Notes under the pieces: model-generated
Seen by the model: the letters and a program-made list of their open reading frames with translations, nothing else
What the model was told of the DNA's origin: nothing
The model's database searches: none
Shown here: piece by piece, positions 43,417-54,192 of the stretch
How positions within the stretch are numbered: position 1 is the stretch's first letter
Layout of the letters: every line of letters starts with the position of its first letter
Program-made: the position numbers and the translations under genes
Source of the DNA: Plantago ovata
Lineage: Eukaryota; Streptophyta; Magnoliopsida; Lamiales; Plantaginaceae
DNA: 64,000 nucleotides
Direction of reading: 5' to 3'
Assembly (NCBI GenBank): GCA_028274465.1
Contig: CM051455.1
Coordinates: 88,122,871-88,186,870 of the forward strand

Positions 43417-44330
43417 TGTAGAGGCTCTGAATCTACAATCACGGATTTGAACGGATTGAGGGGCTCCAGCGACCTGAAAGCAATACAAAAGCGACCTAGA
43501 GCGGTGAGATTCAAAGGTGACACCGGTGTGGTGTCGACCGAAGGCACTCCGACGCTGAAGTTAGTATGTTTGCGATAGACGATATAAAAGTAAATTCGAA
43601 TAATGAATGAAATAAACTTATCCTTGTTATTCTAGAGAAATAGAGAGTCAACCGTGGAATTGGATATGCGAGGTTGCCTCGGATTTGATATCACCGGAGT
43701 CTGACTGAATTAATGGCCTTGAGCGGTGTGATTGGTTGTTAGTTTTGGAATGGAGAGTGCCTGACCAGTAGGGTTTCAGGGTTGCGAGATTATATGTGCT
43801 AGAAAAGATATTTTCATCGGAGGCGGACTGGAGAATGATCGTCGAGATTAGGTTTTAGTTTAATGTGAGAATGCTATTGTTTAAAGTATGATGTAGTGAA
43901 TGTTCCCTCCTCTTCGTTCCAGTCGCTCTCTCTTATATAGAGAGAATAGCCGAAAGAGCCTTTGGTCAGTCAAACGTGATCCCGAGATTTGAGGGTTGTT
44001 TCTCTTATTTTGAATCGTGGATGACTGACTCTTCGAAGTGAATCAGTCAGAGTCTGACTCGTAACTGACTGCTTGCCTCCGACGGCATGTTGAAGTTACC
44101 CTAGTTTTAGTCGGTCGAATTCATCGTAGAGAGACTGATACTCAATTTGGACTTGTACGTCCGTTAATGTAATGGGCTCAGTGGCCCTTTCCATAATTGG
44201 GCTACTCAAAATGAGATTGGATTGCAATTATGGACTTAGTCGCGAGGGACTCTGAACGGACCTGCTTGCTCAATGGCCGTCTTGACCTAACTTTCTTAGT
44301 CAAATGTAGAGGCAAATTATTACCATTACA
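43417..44330 (-). repeat. 3' LTR of the Tat-type Gypsy (914 bp)
   Basis: It starts TGTAATGG and ends CTCTACA on the minus strand. It is nearly identical to 54545-55458. Confidence 0.92.
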
Positions 44331-44345
44331 GTTTGTCCCCCACTC
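44331..44345 (-). promoter_or_regulatory. Polypurine tract of the Tat-type Gypsy
   Basis: GAGTGGGGGACAAAC on the minus strand directly precedes the 3' LTR start TGTAATGG. Confidence 0.75.
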
Positions 44346-46138
44346 TTCAAGTCGAGAGTCTCGAGTTGAAGAGTAGAAGTAATTTAACTTCATTCGAGGG
44401 CACTTTAAGATAAAAAATATATCCAGTGACCCTGAACGCTACCAGTCGACCTGTACATGAAAATTTCATTGTTTGATTTTTATTTTTTACTTTTTTTTTT
44501 TTTTTAGATATGCCAGTCGACCTCGAGATTTGAGGGTGCCTCATAGGTACACCAAACGTTTGTTATAAACTCGAGGGTGCCTCATGGGCACGTGAAGTGA
44601 ACAAATAAGTTTTTAGGTAAAAGGGTGTCTCATAGACTCATAAGATATATATTATATTTGAGGGTGCCTCGTAAATACACAAAAATAAAGGAGTGGGTTT
44701 TTGCGCTTGATGGCACCTCATGTGGGTATAAAGTGGATACGGAAACCGGCATTCCAGGGTGCCTGATACGAAATTGTGTTCATGAGGGTGCCTCCATAGT
44801 CGAACAAATATCTCAGTACCATTTCACACTTTGAGGCACACAAACAAAAGACCACAACTTGCCAGGGGCGTTTGGGTCAAAAAATAATAATAATGTAGTA
44901 TGAGTATATAAGATTAATAGTAATATGACATGTATGAGTTTATATGTATGCTGCTAAATATATTGGGCTCACTTGAATTGAAATGATGAACCAATCCACA
45001 GCCCATCAAACAAGGGAATGAATATTTTAACTTATCTTCACTTTCCCTTTCTCAACCTCCTTCACGCTCACTACCAGAGAATCAGAAAGAAACAAGGTTT
45101 CTTCACATCTCACCATCACCATCGGTTTTCATCATCACCCTCCTTTCCTTTTTGTTTCCCTTGTGGCTGAATTTAGTGCTCGAAAGTTCAGTAGTGTGTC
45201 GGGTTGAATGCGTTCGCGAAAGGAGGACCCTGCGAGCCGTCTTTTGCGTGTAGTGCGGCTCTAGGAGCTCGAATTTTGCTGTTGGTAAGCCACTGTTTTC
45301 CTTGTTTCTTGGGTCTTCTTTCGATTTATAGTTGATTTTACCCGATCTGCTGTAGCCGAAAGAGTTTTGTAATTTCCCTACTTTATATGGGTTCGATTTA
45401 TGTTGTTTGGAAAAGGGAACTTCACTTTCCCAAAAGTTTTAGATTATACGGGAAATGTGTAAAGCAACCATGTTTGAACTCGAATCTTGCTCTTTTGGTT
45501 GGATGTTTTTTTAGAATTTTTGGAAAAAGAGCCCGTTTTCTTCTTTGTTCTTGAGTTAATAAGCTGGGTGTAACTCGTTTTCTCAGTTCCAAAGCAGTAT
45601 GTTTGCTTTGACTTGTTGTCTCACTGTTTTTTGGGTTCAAGAAACACGTTTGAGAGTATATCTTTGTGCCTTAATATGGATCTGTCATATCATATTGAAC
45701 TATCCATTTTGCTGTTTTGGAGAAGCAGTATGTTTGCTTTAGTATCTAGATTTTTCTTTTCATTTAATTATGATTGAGTATAGGCCTTCTGTGGTGCAAA
45801 AAGTAGAACTTTGTTTCAAGATCGGTGCTTTACAAACTCTGTCATGATGAATTTTGCAGGATCTATTGTTCTCTGCAGTTCTCTATTGTGCAATCGGCTC
45901 AATCTCCTCAGCAAATTGCGGTTATTGCGACATTTGATCAGGTGTGTATGTTTACTATGTGAGCGGCTGTCTCGCAAAAATATCGTTGTACAGGCTCTAG
46001 CTTATTATTTGGTCATTAGCATGTAGAATGTTGAGCTTTTATTGTGCGATGGTGTTGCGATGAGACTTGCGTTGTGATGTTTGGAACATTGTTTACTTGC
46101 ATGATATGTCATAGGATGTATTTTAGCTCTTAGGGATC
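44346..46138 (+). repeat. Gypsy 3' region: GAGGGTGCCTCAT repeats and promoter/leader of the antisense gene
   Basis: From about 44390 to 44800 the phrase GAGGGTGCCTCAT and variants recur about eight times at 35-55 bp spacing (44531, 44571, 44622, 44659, 44711, 44757, 44784). From 45040 to 46130 the sequence resembles a spliced leader: a CT-rich segment, a possible donor near 45287 (GTTGGTAAGCC) and possible acceptors near 45860 and later, leading to ATG 46139. Confidence 0.5.
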
Positions 46139-47887
46139 ATGGGTGGTGATCCAGGTGCCATTTTTAATCGTGTGAATTGGGACTCTGACGACGATAATGA
46201 GGGATTCACACCTAGGTCTTTATCGTTGGGCTGGAATCCGGGCAAGCCTCCTCCGCCACCTCGGTTTCTAGGGGGCTTAGTTCCGAGATCCTTCCTGAAG
46301 ATAAGAATATTGCTTCTACTATTCGTGACGAGCATGTTCCGTGGTTTAGACGTGTTTATGGGATCCCCGAGAGCGTTAAGCTCTGTCCCCCACACCGTTC
46401 TCAGCTAGTGGACTGGAAATTTCCGGAATCGAAGGCAGTGGCCTTTTACAAACTTTGGTTTGATATTGGGTTACGACTTCCCTTGCCGTGGTTTTTTATT
46501 GAGGTGCTTACTTATCTTCGCGTTGCTCCTAGTCAGCTTATGCCGAATGCTTTAAGGCTGATCCTCGGGTTACAAACGATTAGCAAAACTAGGGGGATAA
46601 AAATAGGCGTTGATACTTTGATGCACTCTTACTTTGTGAAGGAAATGCCTAAGGAGAAAGGCAGGATTATGCTTGCTTTGAGATCTGGCTATGAACAACT
46701 GGTTGTCACACCTACTACTAGTGACAATAGTTCATGGAAAGAGGAATATTTCTTTGTGAAAACTAATTATGTGTTTGGGTCTGATAGGAATTTGAGGGTC
46801 CCTGTTCATTGGCAACCCTTTGGTGAGTCATATAGACTTTTATGCAGACTTGGATTTCTTAAATGGAATTGATCTCATTTTGCTTCTGTTTTGCAGAAGG
46901 CATTAAGTCGGACCCTGATTTAGGAGCGCAAAGTGCTGAAGAGATTTTAAAGCTGCCTTTTCAAGATAGAAAGTCCTGTGTGCTTCTGACACCGAGAGTA
47001 CTCGAGACTACTAGCATTTGGTGGACAGCTATCATGGAGACTGGAGGTAAGTCTATATTCACATGTTTCTAATTCGTACTTTTCGTGTTTTATATTTTTT
47101 CCTTGACTTGTGGAGTGTTTTCATTTCAGGCTGCCCTGAGTCATATTCCGAGAGAGTTGATGAGTCCTCTAGCATTCGGAATTCTCATGATATGCTTTTG
47201 GAGTTCAGGAAGGAGAGGGAGAAGAAAAAGAGGCTTGCAGACTCTCAGAAGCAGATTATGAGTCCTGAGACTATCCTCGAAGAAGAGCCCTTGCGTATGA
47301 AGAGAAGGAAGAAATGCCATTCCACAAGCGCGTTTGAAGGTTTTGCCACGACAGTCGAGCTGGGCGTTGACGCAAGTGTGAGCGTGAATGACTATTCCTA
47401 TTTTGAGGGTAAGCGATTTGACTTGGATGGAATTAGTAGCATCAGTCATGGAGGAGTAAGGGGAGCTGCTTCTTATGTTCTGGGAGAAAATATTAAGGTG
47501 ACTGAATATTTTATCCTTCTTGAATATAACTGTCTGACTGTCAATATTCTTTTAGTGTTTGTCTTTACTTACTTTCTTTTTTGGCTATGTTTGTATTAGG
47601 CGCTTCATGGTTCCATTTTCTTGGCTGAGCGAGTGGAGTCACTGGAGGATGAGTGTGACGGTTTGAAGAAGGAAAATGGTGAGCTGAAGAAGCTTGTTTC
47701 TACCGCTGAGGAGAGGGCGACTGATGCTTTGGCCAAAAAGGAGAAGGCTGAGGGCTTGATGAGGCAGACTATACACAAAAGTGAGAAGTGTGTGATTGAG
47801 ACAAGGCGCGATATTTTCAAGCAACTGCTGGAAGGGGTAGAATTCGACTATGCTGAAGAGGTTTGTGACTGTGATGAGTTGTTGTAG
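46139..47887 (+). CDS. Antisense spliced gene of the Tat element (putative gypsy-type transposon protein)
   Basis: Lies on the strand opposite to gag-pol, between integrase and the 3' LTR. Exons: about 46139-46822, 46897-47046, 47130-47497 and 47600-47887, all GT-AG, ending at TAG. Exon 1 begins MGGDPGAIFNRVNWDSDDDN; its main part (FYKLWFDIGLRLPLPWFFIE, VAPSQLMPNALRLILGLQ) matches the putative gypsy-type transposon domain (PF04195 style). Exon 3 is basic (KEREKKKRLADS, MKRRKKC). The last exon is a coiled coil (ERVESLEDECDGLKKENGEL). One apparent single-base frameshift lies at about 46255-46275 in a C/G-rich stretch; everything after it is open. Known: Tat elements of many plants carry such an antisense ORF. 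Its function is not established. Confidence 0.78.
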
Positions 47888-48933
47888 GCTAAGGCTGCCC
47901 AGTCTTGATTGCATTCGAGCAGCTATGTCTTGAGTTTCATATGTAGGTTTTGTGTATGAGTAACTTTGACTCATTTCTTTTGTCAGACTTAGAATTATTG
48001 TATTGTTGTTGAACCAAGTTTGGAGCTTTCTTCATATTTTGTTGTTTTTAGAAGTGGGGAAGTCTGGAACTCTTATGATATTGAAAGATTGAACATGTAA
48101 GAACCTTGAACTTGTCAAGGCGCCTTGTGCTTTTGGTCTGACTCTGGCGAGAGTTTTAACATCATTGTAGATTTATTGCAATCTTGTTGCTGTAGTCAGA
48201 CTGAACTAGTACTCGAATGTAGGTAGAGAGGTTTAAATAATGTAACATGCATAATGTGGAAATGACTTAGTTTCATAATGTACTAACCGGGTCTGTTCGG
48301 TGTGTGCCTGGCAGCATCAGGTACACGGTTTTCTCCCTCTTCTGCCCCCCCCGAGTCCAAGTACGAGATCGTAGGGCTTGTTCTTGGACTTTGTTCCTAA
48401 TTTCCTGCTTCCGAGCTTTTCAGTCTGTGTGGCGTCGTCGTCACTTGATGTTGTCAGGATGTCCGTTTGCTTTGGGGTGAAACAACCTGTGGAGTGTCCA
48501 AAAGGAAGGGACCCCCCCTGGGGGGGGGCAATAAACCGACCTGCTACCGAGTTAGTTGACCGGCATGCCCCTTGTCAGATCGGTGTGGTTTTAACGAGAA
48601 ATCAATCTCATGAGATAAAGTTGGAATGTACCTCCAATGTTGGTGGCGGAGCTGCATATTTGGATCTGATGCCTTACGGTGGCAGGCATCTTGAAGACGA
48701 CTTTTTTGTAGAAGTCAGTGACTCTTCATGGCGCCTTTTGGCGGCAAGCGTCTTTAGAGATGGTTCACTAGGCACTCTGACAGCTTAGTCAGGTGGTTGA
48801 GCTGTAAAAGGATCAGTGGACCCCCTGGAGGGGGAGGGGCAATAAACCGACCTGCTACCGGGTTAGTTGACCGGCATGCCCCTTGTCAGATCGGTATGAT
48901 TTTAACGAGAAATCAACCTCGAAAATAAATGTG
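47888..48933. repeat. Gypsy region between integrase end and antisense gene, with a duplicated ~105-bp segment
   Basis: 48509-48612 and 48820-48921 are direct copies: CCCCCCTGG with a G run, then CAATAAACCGACCTGCTACC, GACCGGCATGCCCCTTGTCA and AACGAGAAATCAA. The first copy starts with a CCCCCCC-TGGGGGGGGG palindrome. AATAAA-type signals for both convergent transcripts may lie here. No gene seen. Confidence 0.65.
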
Positions 48934-50700
48934 TTAAAAGTGATACCTCCTCAAGTGGATGGCGTTCCAGCTGTTGTGAATTGGACGTCCATCGTCCGCC
49001 TGCAGTTTGTAGGCGCCATTGCCTACCACTTTGATGATCTTATAGGGGCCCTCCCAATTCGGCCCTAACTTTCCAGCTCCTAATTCTTTGGTATTCTGGA
49101 ATACGCGCCGTAGAACCCAGTCGCCTTCCTTGAATGTACGGATTCGTATGTGTTTATTGAAGTATTCTGCTGCTTTATGTTGATATGCCGCATTTCTGAT
49201 CATTGATTTTTCACGAAGTTCATCGATCGTGTCGAGTTCGTGTTCTAACTCAGTGCCATTGTGTTGTTCGTCGGCCATTTCATACCTCGCGGTAGGGAGT
49301 CCGGCTTCTACTGGAATGACTGCCTCAGTGCCATAAGTCAGGCTGAATGGAGTTTCTCCTGTTGGAGTCCTTGATGTGGTGCGGTAGGACCATAGAACAG
49401 CTGGTAGTTCGTTTGCCCAGGCTCCCTTAGCATGTGTTAGCCTTTTTTTCAAGCAGCTCATGATAGTTTTATTGGTTGCTTCGGCTTCGCCATTCGCTTG
49501 CGGGTATCTTGGTGTGGAGAATGTAAGCTTGATTCCCCAGTCTCGACAGAAGTTTTGGAACCCGTGACTTATGAATTGGGAGCCATTGTCTGTGACGATT
49601 TCATTTGGGACTCCAAACCTGCAAATGACGTGTTTCCATATAAATTTTTTAACTTCAGTGTCCCTTACCTGCTTGTAAGCTTCTGCCTCTACCCATTTGG
49701 TGAAGTAGTCTGTCACTGCGAGCATGAATACACGCTGGCCTGGGGCGGTTGGCAATTTTCCGACTATGTCCATTCCCCACTTCATGAAGGGCCAAGGCGT
49801 GATCGTCGAATGTAACTTTTCAGTCGGAAGGTGACTGACTTGCGAGTGTCTTTGGCATGGGTCACACCTGGTAACAAAGTCTTTCGAGTCTCCTCTCATG
49901 GTCGGCCAGTAGTACCCTGCTGTGAGCGCACGGTTTGCAAGGCTTCTTGCTCCGGAGTGATTACCGCATTCACCTTCATGTAACTCAGATAGAACATATT
50001 TAATCTCGTTAGGAGCTACGCACCTGAGCAGTGGACCTGAGAAAGATCTCTTGTAAAGTCGGTTGTTGTGGATAGTGAAGCGTGCTGCTTTGGATTTTAT
50101 CCTTCGTGCTTCAATTTTATCTGTAAGGAGAGATCCACTTTCTAGGTATGAAATTATTGGAGTCGTCCAATTTGGCTCTGTAGTTATCTCGGCTACAGTC
50201 TGGTCGGGTGACTCTTCTTTCCATGTTGCTGGCCATTGAATGTATGCTATTGGGATCAACGTAGATGTTGTGGTTTGGATAGATGCGCCTAAGTTGGCTA
50301 GGGCGTCTGCTTGGCTGTTTTCTATTCTGGGTACCTGTAAAATAGAGAATTCTTTGAAGGCAGCCTTCGATTCTCTGGCGACTTTGAGGTATGCAGCCAT
50401 CTTTGGGTCGACTGTCCGGTAGGATCCCTGCAATTGGTTAACTATTAATTGTGAGTCTGAGTATACCTGAATGTTCTTTATCCCCATGTCTCGAGCCAAG
50501 TTCATGCCGGCTATTAATGCTTCATACTCAGCTTCGTTGTTGGTCGCTTTGAATCCACATCTAATAGATCGTTGAATTATGTCTCCTTCTGGTGATGTGA
50601 GTACCATACCGAGTCCACTGCCTCTGATATTGCTTGAGCCGTCAACTGAGAGTTGTCTTTTTCCTGCAAACAAAGAAGTTCTTTTTCGGCTTGACTGCAT
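48934..50700 (-). CDS. Tat Gypsy archaeal-type RNase H and integrase
   Basis: A 588-codon frame without stops, shifted from the reverse-transcriptase frame near 50600-50690. Starts with an RNase H of archaeal type (LSVDGSSNIRGSGLGMVL, NNEAEYEALIAGM, VYSDSQLIVNQLQG, SQADALANLGA), with its D, E, D, D residues visible. Then the integrase: HEGECGNHSGARSL and CDPCQRH (zinc-binding HHCC), WGMDIVGKL, TDNGSQF and NGEAEATNK (D,D,E core), and a C-terminal GPNWEGPYKI domain. It ends RRYHF. This part is well preserved. The second RNase H is specific to the Tat lineage. Confidence 0.9.
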   Translation of the reverse strand: MQSSRKRTSLFAGKRQLSVDGSSNIRGSGLGMVLTSPEGDIIQRSIRCGFKATNNEAEYEALIAGMNLARDMGIKNIQVYSDSQLIVNQLQGSYRTVDPKMAAYLKVARESKAAFKEFSILQVPRIENSQADALANLGASIQTTTSTLIPIAYIQWPATWKEESPDQTVAEITTEPNWTTPIISYLESGSLLTDKIEARRIKSKAARFTIHNNRLYKRSFSGPLLRCVAPNEIKYVLSELHEGECGNHSGARSLANRALTAGYYWPTMRGDSKDFVTRCDPCQRHSQVSHLPTEKLHSTITPWPFMKWGMDIVGKLPTAPGQRVFMLAVTDYFTKWVEAEAYKQVRDTEVKKFIWKHVICRFGVPNEIVTDNGSQFISHGFQNFCRDWGIKLTFSTPRYPQANGEAEATNKTIMSCLKKRLTHAKGAWANELPAVLWSYRTTSRTPTGETPFSLTYGTEAVIPVEAGLPTARYEMADEQHNGTELEHELDTIDELREKSMIRNAAYQHKAAEYFNKHIRIRTFKEGDWVLRRVFQNTKELGAGKLGPNWEGPYKIIKVVGNGAYKLQADDGRPIHNSWNAIHLRRYHF

Positions 50701-52169
50701 TCACTTGGTGCGAAGTCGGCGATGAAGTCTGCGAGGGCTCGTGACTTGATTGCGGTGCGAGGTTGGAATGAGATTTCATGCTCGCTGAGCTCTACTGCCC
50801 ACTTTGCTAGTCTGCCTGAAAGTTCTGGTTTATGTAAGACGTCGCGAAGTGGGAATCTAGTAAGAACAGTGATAGGGTGACACTGAAAATAGGGGCGCAA
50901 CTTTCTTGCGGCAGTGACTAACGCAAGGGCTAGCTTCTCCATTTGGCTATATCTGGTCTCTGCATCTAGTAACGACCTGCTTACGTAATAAACTGGTAAT
51001 TGGTTCCCATCTTGCTCCCTTACCAATACTGCACTCAATGCTGCGTCTGAAATTGCCAAGTACAAGAACAAGGTTTCTCCGTCATTGGGCTTGGAGAGCA
51101 CTGGTGCTGTAGTAAGGTAGCGCTTGATCTGTTGTAAGGCGCCCTCACATTCTTCTGTCCATTGAAAATCCTTGCTTTTCCGCAGGGTATCAAAAAATGG
51201 TTTGCATTTTTCTGATGATTTCGGAATAAATCGGCTCAGAGCGGCTAGTCTCCCATTAAGTTTTTGCACGTCCTTAACACTTTTCAGGGAGGGGATGTTA
51301 GAAATGGATCGAATTTGATCGGGGTTTGCCTCGATACCTCTCTGTGTGACTAAGTATCCGAGGAATTTTCCAAAAGAAACTCCAAAGGAACATTTGGTCG
51401 GGTTCAGCTTCATGTTGTATTTGCGGAGGACTGAGAATGCCTGCTGGAGGTGGTCTAGGTGTTGATCCGCAACGAGGGATTTGACGAGCATGTCGTCAAT
51501 ATATACTTCCATAGTGTCCCCCAACATACTAGAGAACATTCGGTTAACCAGTCTTTGATAGGTGGCTCCGGCATTTTTAAGTCCGAATGGCATGACCTTG
51601 TAGCAAAAGGTACCCCACTCCGTGACAAATGAGGTTTTCTCTTGATCTTCTGGATGCATCAATATCTGATTGTAGCCTGAGAAGGCATCCATAAAGCTTA
51701 GGACCTCATGCCCAGCCGTGGAATCTACCAACATGTCGATGTGTGGTAGGGGGAACGAATCTTTCGGGCATGCCTTGTTCAAGTCTGTAAAATCGATGCA
51801 CACCCGCCACTTACCATTCTTCTTCTTTACTACGACCACGTTTGCCAGCCAGTCTGGGTAGTGGACCTCTCGGACAGATCCAATATCGAGTAACTTCTGG
51901 ATCTCCTCGTTGATGATTTTGTTGCGCTCTGGGGCAAATTTCCTTCGCTTCTGTCTGACTGGCGGGAAGTCTGGGTCGACTTGAAGTTTGTGAGTGATTA
52001 TTTCTGGATCAATTCCGGTCATGTCCGTGTGCGACCAGGCAAAACAGTCGTGATTTCCTGCAAGAAAAGATATTAGTTTACCTCTGAGTTCTGGTGTCAG
52101 CCTTGTCCCGGTCTGAACCTTGTGATCCGGGTGGTCTGGATGAATCTGTACTTCGTCAAGCTCTTCCAT
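50577..52169 (-). CDS. Tat Gypsy reverse transcriptase and RNase H
   Basis: A 530-codon open frame. Reverse transcriptase: CIDFTDLNKACPKDSFPLP, FSGYNQILMHPEDQEKTSF, MPFGLKNAGATYQRLV, and VYIDDMLVKS with the YIDD active site. RNase H follows (LYLAISDAALSAVLVRE, TRYSQMEKLALALV, LPVYYVSRSL). Its right end (52169) overlaps the gag-protease frame in a different frame, so a shift separates gag-protease from reverse transcriptase near 52100-52320. The frame most like the intact lineage there also has a TAG near 52217. Confidence 0.9.
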   Translation of the reverse strand: MEELDEVQIHPDHPDHKVQTGTRLTPELRGKLISFLAGNHDCFAWSHTDMTGIDPEIITHKLQVDPDFPPVRQKRRKFAPERNKIINEEIQKLLDIGSVREVHYPDWLANVVVVKKKNGKWRVCIDFTDLNKACPKDSFPLPHIDMLVDSTAGHEVLSFMDAFSGYNQILMHPEDQEKTSFVTEWGTFCYKVMPFGLKNAGATYQRLVNRMFSSMLGDTMEVYIDDMLVKSLVADQHLDHLQQAFSVLRKYNMKLNPTKCSFGVSFGKFLGYLVTQRGIEANPDQIRSISNIPSLKSVKDVQKLNGRLAALSRFIPKSSEKCKPFFDTLRKSKDFQWTEECEGALQQIKRYLTTAPVLSKPNDGETLFLYLAISDAALSAVLVREQDGNQLPVYYVSRSLLDAETRYSQMEKLALALVTAARKLRPYFQCHPITVLTRFPLRDVLHKPELSGRLAKWAVELSEHEISFQPRTAIKSRALADFIADFAPSECSQAEKELLCLQEKDNSQLTAQAISEAVDSVWYSHHQKET

Positions 52170-54166
52170 TCCGGGGTGATCTGGGTCAGATGGGGGGTTG
52201 ACTTGCTGTAATTGCTATAATTCAGTGGCCTTTGATTTAAGTGTTTCCATATAGCAAGCCCTGGCGTCACGTTGTTGGCCGTTAATCTCCTTGACTCCCC
52301 ATTTGGTCGGGAAGCGAATACTTGGTGGTAAGTGGATGGTACTGCTTTCATCTCGTGAATCCATGGTCTGCCTAGGATAGCATTGTAACTTGATGGGCTG
52401 TCGACAATCAGAAATTTTGTAGGCAAGTTGACGCCTTCTGCATAAACATGGAGGGTGACACTTCCGACCGTGTGTTTTCGTTCTCCACTGAATCCATATA
52501 GCGTCGTAGGCTGTCTAAGGATGGATGTCTCCTCTATTCCCATTTCTGAGAGAGCATCTAAGAAAATGACATTAGCAGAGCTCCCATTATCAATGAGAAC
52601 TCTTTTAGTGAGACAGTTTGCAATGTGAATTTTGATAACTAGAGCATCATCATGCGGACTGATTAATTGCTTAGACTCAGAATCTGAAAAACTAATAGTT
52701 GTATCTGAAAAGGAGGCATCTTGTATTCTGCTAACATTGAGCTCAGGTTTTACCGCTTGCCTGGTGTGGCGCTTTGCAGCAGAATACGAGATGCCACTAA
52801 TCTCCGATCCCCCTGAGATTACATTGATTACCTTATTGGTCTTAGGGGGCTCGGGCGGATCAGTGCCCTGCCGATTGACTAGGGTCTTTTTACCTTTGTC
52901 AGAGAGAAACTCCGTCAGGTGCCCTCTCTTTAGTAACTCAGCAACCTCCAGTCTCAGCGAAATGCATTCGGACGTTTTGTGCCCATGATCTCCGTGAAAT
53001 TCACACCATTTGTTTGAGTCTCTGTATTCTGCAGGGGTCCTTAGCTTTCCTGGACATCGAACTCTGTCGCCCATGCCTTTCATCACTGCTACACATTCAT
53101 CGGGTTCTATGCTGAGGGAGTATTCTGGTGAAGCTCGGCTTTCTGATCTTCTCGGTGGGTCTGTGCGGCGATTTGAATCTGCAAAGGGCGCCTGCCTTCT
53201 TTCTGTTGTGTATGGATTGGAGCGATGGTCAGAGACTCTGCGTTCCACTCGCCTGTCACTTTTTGGTTCCCTGCGGTCACTCTGTTTTGGATGGAGCACT
53301 CTGTTTGCATCATCTTCCTCCCACTTTATTTGCGCCCAAGCTTTGGCGAGCACGTCTTCCATTGTTCGGCAAGGGTACATAGTTAGCTCCTTGTACAGTC
53401 CAGAGTCTGCCGGGAGCCCTTTTCGGAAGGCGTTCACCGCTGTGTCCTTGTTGCAATTAGGGATTGAGACTTTTTCTTTATTGAATCTGCCTACATAGTC
53501 TGTCAAAGATTCGTTAGGACGCTGTCGGACGCTATATAAGTCGTCCGACATTTTCAGTAATTTACGACTACTAGCGTACTGCTCTACAAAACAATCAATT
53601 AATTGTGCGAAAGAGCTAATGCAGTTGTTAGGGAGATGGGTATACCACTGTAGCGCCGGACCTACCAGACTGGATCCAAATCCCTTGCACATGCATGCTT
53701 CGCGGAGGTCTCGAGGAATGGCTATAGTGAACATTCGCTGCTTGTATTGCGATACATGATCGTCTGGGTCCGTCGTTCCGTCATAGAGCTTCATTGACGG
53801 GAAGCTAAATTTTGTGGGCATCTCGACCATCGCAATGGCATCCACGAAAGGTGAGTCCGCAAAGCTGTTCGACAAGCTTTTCTTGATAGGGGCTGGCACT
53901 CCAGGGATCCTCTGGATCATTTCTTCAAAACCTTTGATCTTGGATGCGAGGTCATCGGTCTGACTACCTGCAAGAGATGTTAGCAAAGGATTGGCAGAGT
54001 TTGGGTTGCTTACACTCGTTTGATTCTGCCGTGAGGTCTCAGTGCGCCTTTGTGTATTGACATCCTCGAAGGAAACTCTTCTGTCTGCCTCGGGGTGAGT
54101 GGTCTGCACAGTTGCTCGATACCTGTGTGACAGGAGTGATGGGAGTCGCTCCATCCTGGTCTTCAA
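52097..54166 (-). CDS. Tat Gypsy gag and protease
   Basis: Contains the retrotransposon gag domain (MPTKFSFPSMKLYDGTTDP, GSSLVGPALQWYTHLP, SVRQRPNESLTDYVGRFN), then Arg/Asp/Glu-rich sequence, a Cys-His cluster (WCEFHGDHGHKTSEC) and an aspartic protease (VLIDNGSSANVIF, GRPWIHEM). The usual D-G/T-G at the protease site reads D-N-G here. The frame is open for 689 codons. The true N-terminus lies further upstream in another frame. Confidence 0.88.
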   Translation of the reverse strand: MKTRMERLPSLLSHRYRATVQTTHPEADRRVSFEDVNTQRRTETSRQNQTSVSNPNSANPLLTSLAGSQTDDLASKIKGFEEMIQRIPGVPAPIKKSLSNSFADSPFVDAIAMVEMPTKFSFPSMKLYDGTTDPDDHVSQYKQRMFTIAIPRDLREACMCKGFGSSLVGPALQWYTHLPNNCISSFAQLIDCFVEQYASSRKLLKMSDDLYSVRQRPNESLTDYVGRFNKEKVSIPNCNKDTAVNAFRKGLPADSGLYKELTMYPCRTMEDVLAKAWAQIKWEEDDANRVLHPKQSDRREPKSDRRVERRVSDHRSNPYTTERRQAPFADSNRRTDPPRRSESRASPEYSLSIEPDECVAVMKGMGDRVRCPGKLRTPAEYRDSNKWCEFHGDHGHKTSECISLRLEVAELLKRGHLTEFLSDKGKKTLVNRQGTDPPEPPKTNKVINVISGGSEISGISYSAAKRHTRQAVKPELNVSRIQDASFSDTTISFSDSESKQLISPHDDALVIKIHIANCLTKRVLIDNGSSANVIFLDALSEMGIEETSILRQPTTLYGFSGERKHTVGSVTLHVYAEGVNLPTKFLIVDSPSSYNAILGRPWIHEMKAVPSTYHQVFASRPNGESRRLTANNVTPGLAIWKHLNQRPLNYSNYSKSTPHLTQITPEWKSLTKYRFIQTTRITRFRPGQG

Positions 54167-54192
54167 AGGTCAGACGGCGTGCCTCAACTTGG

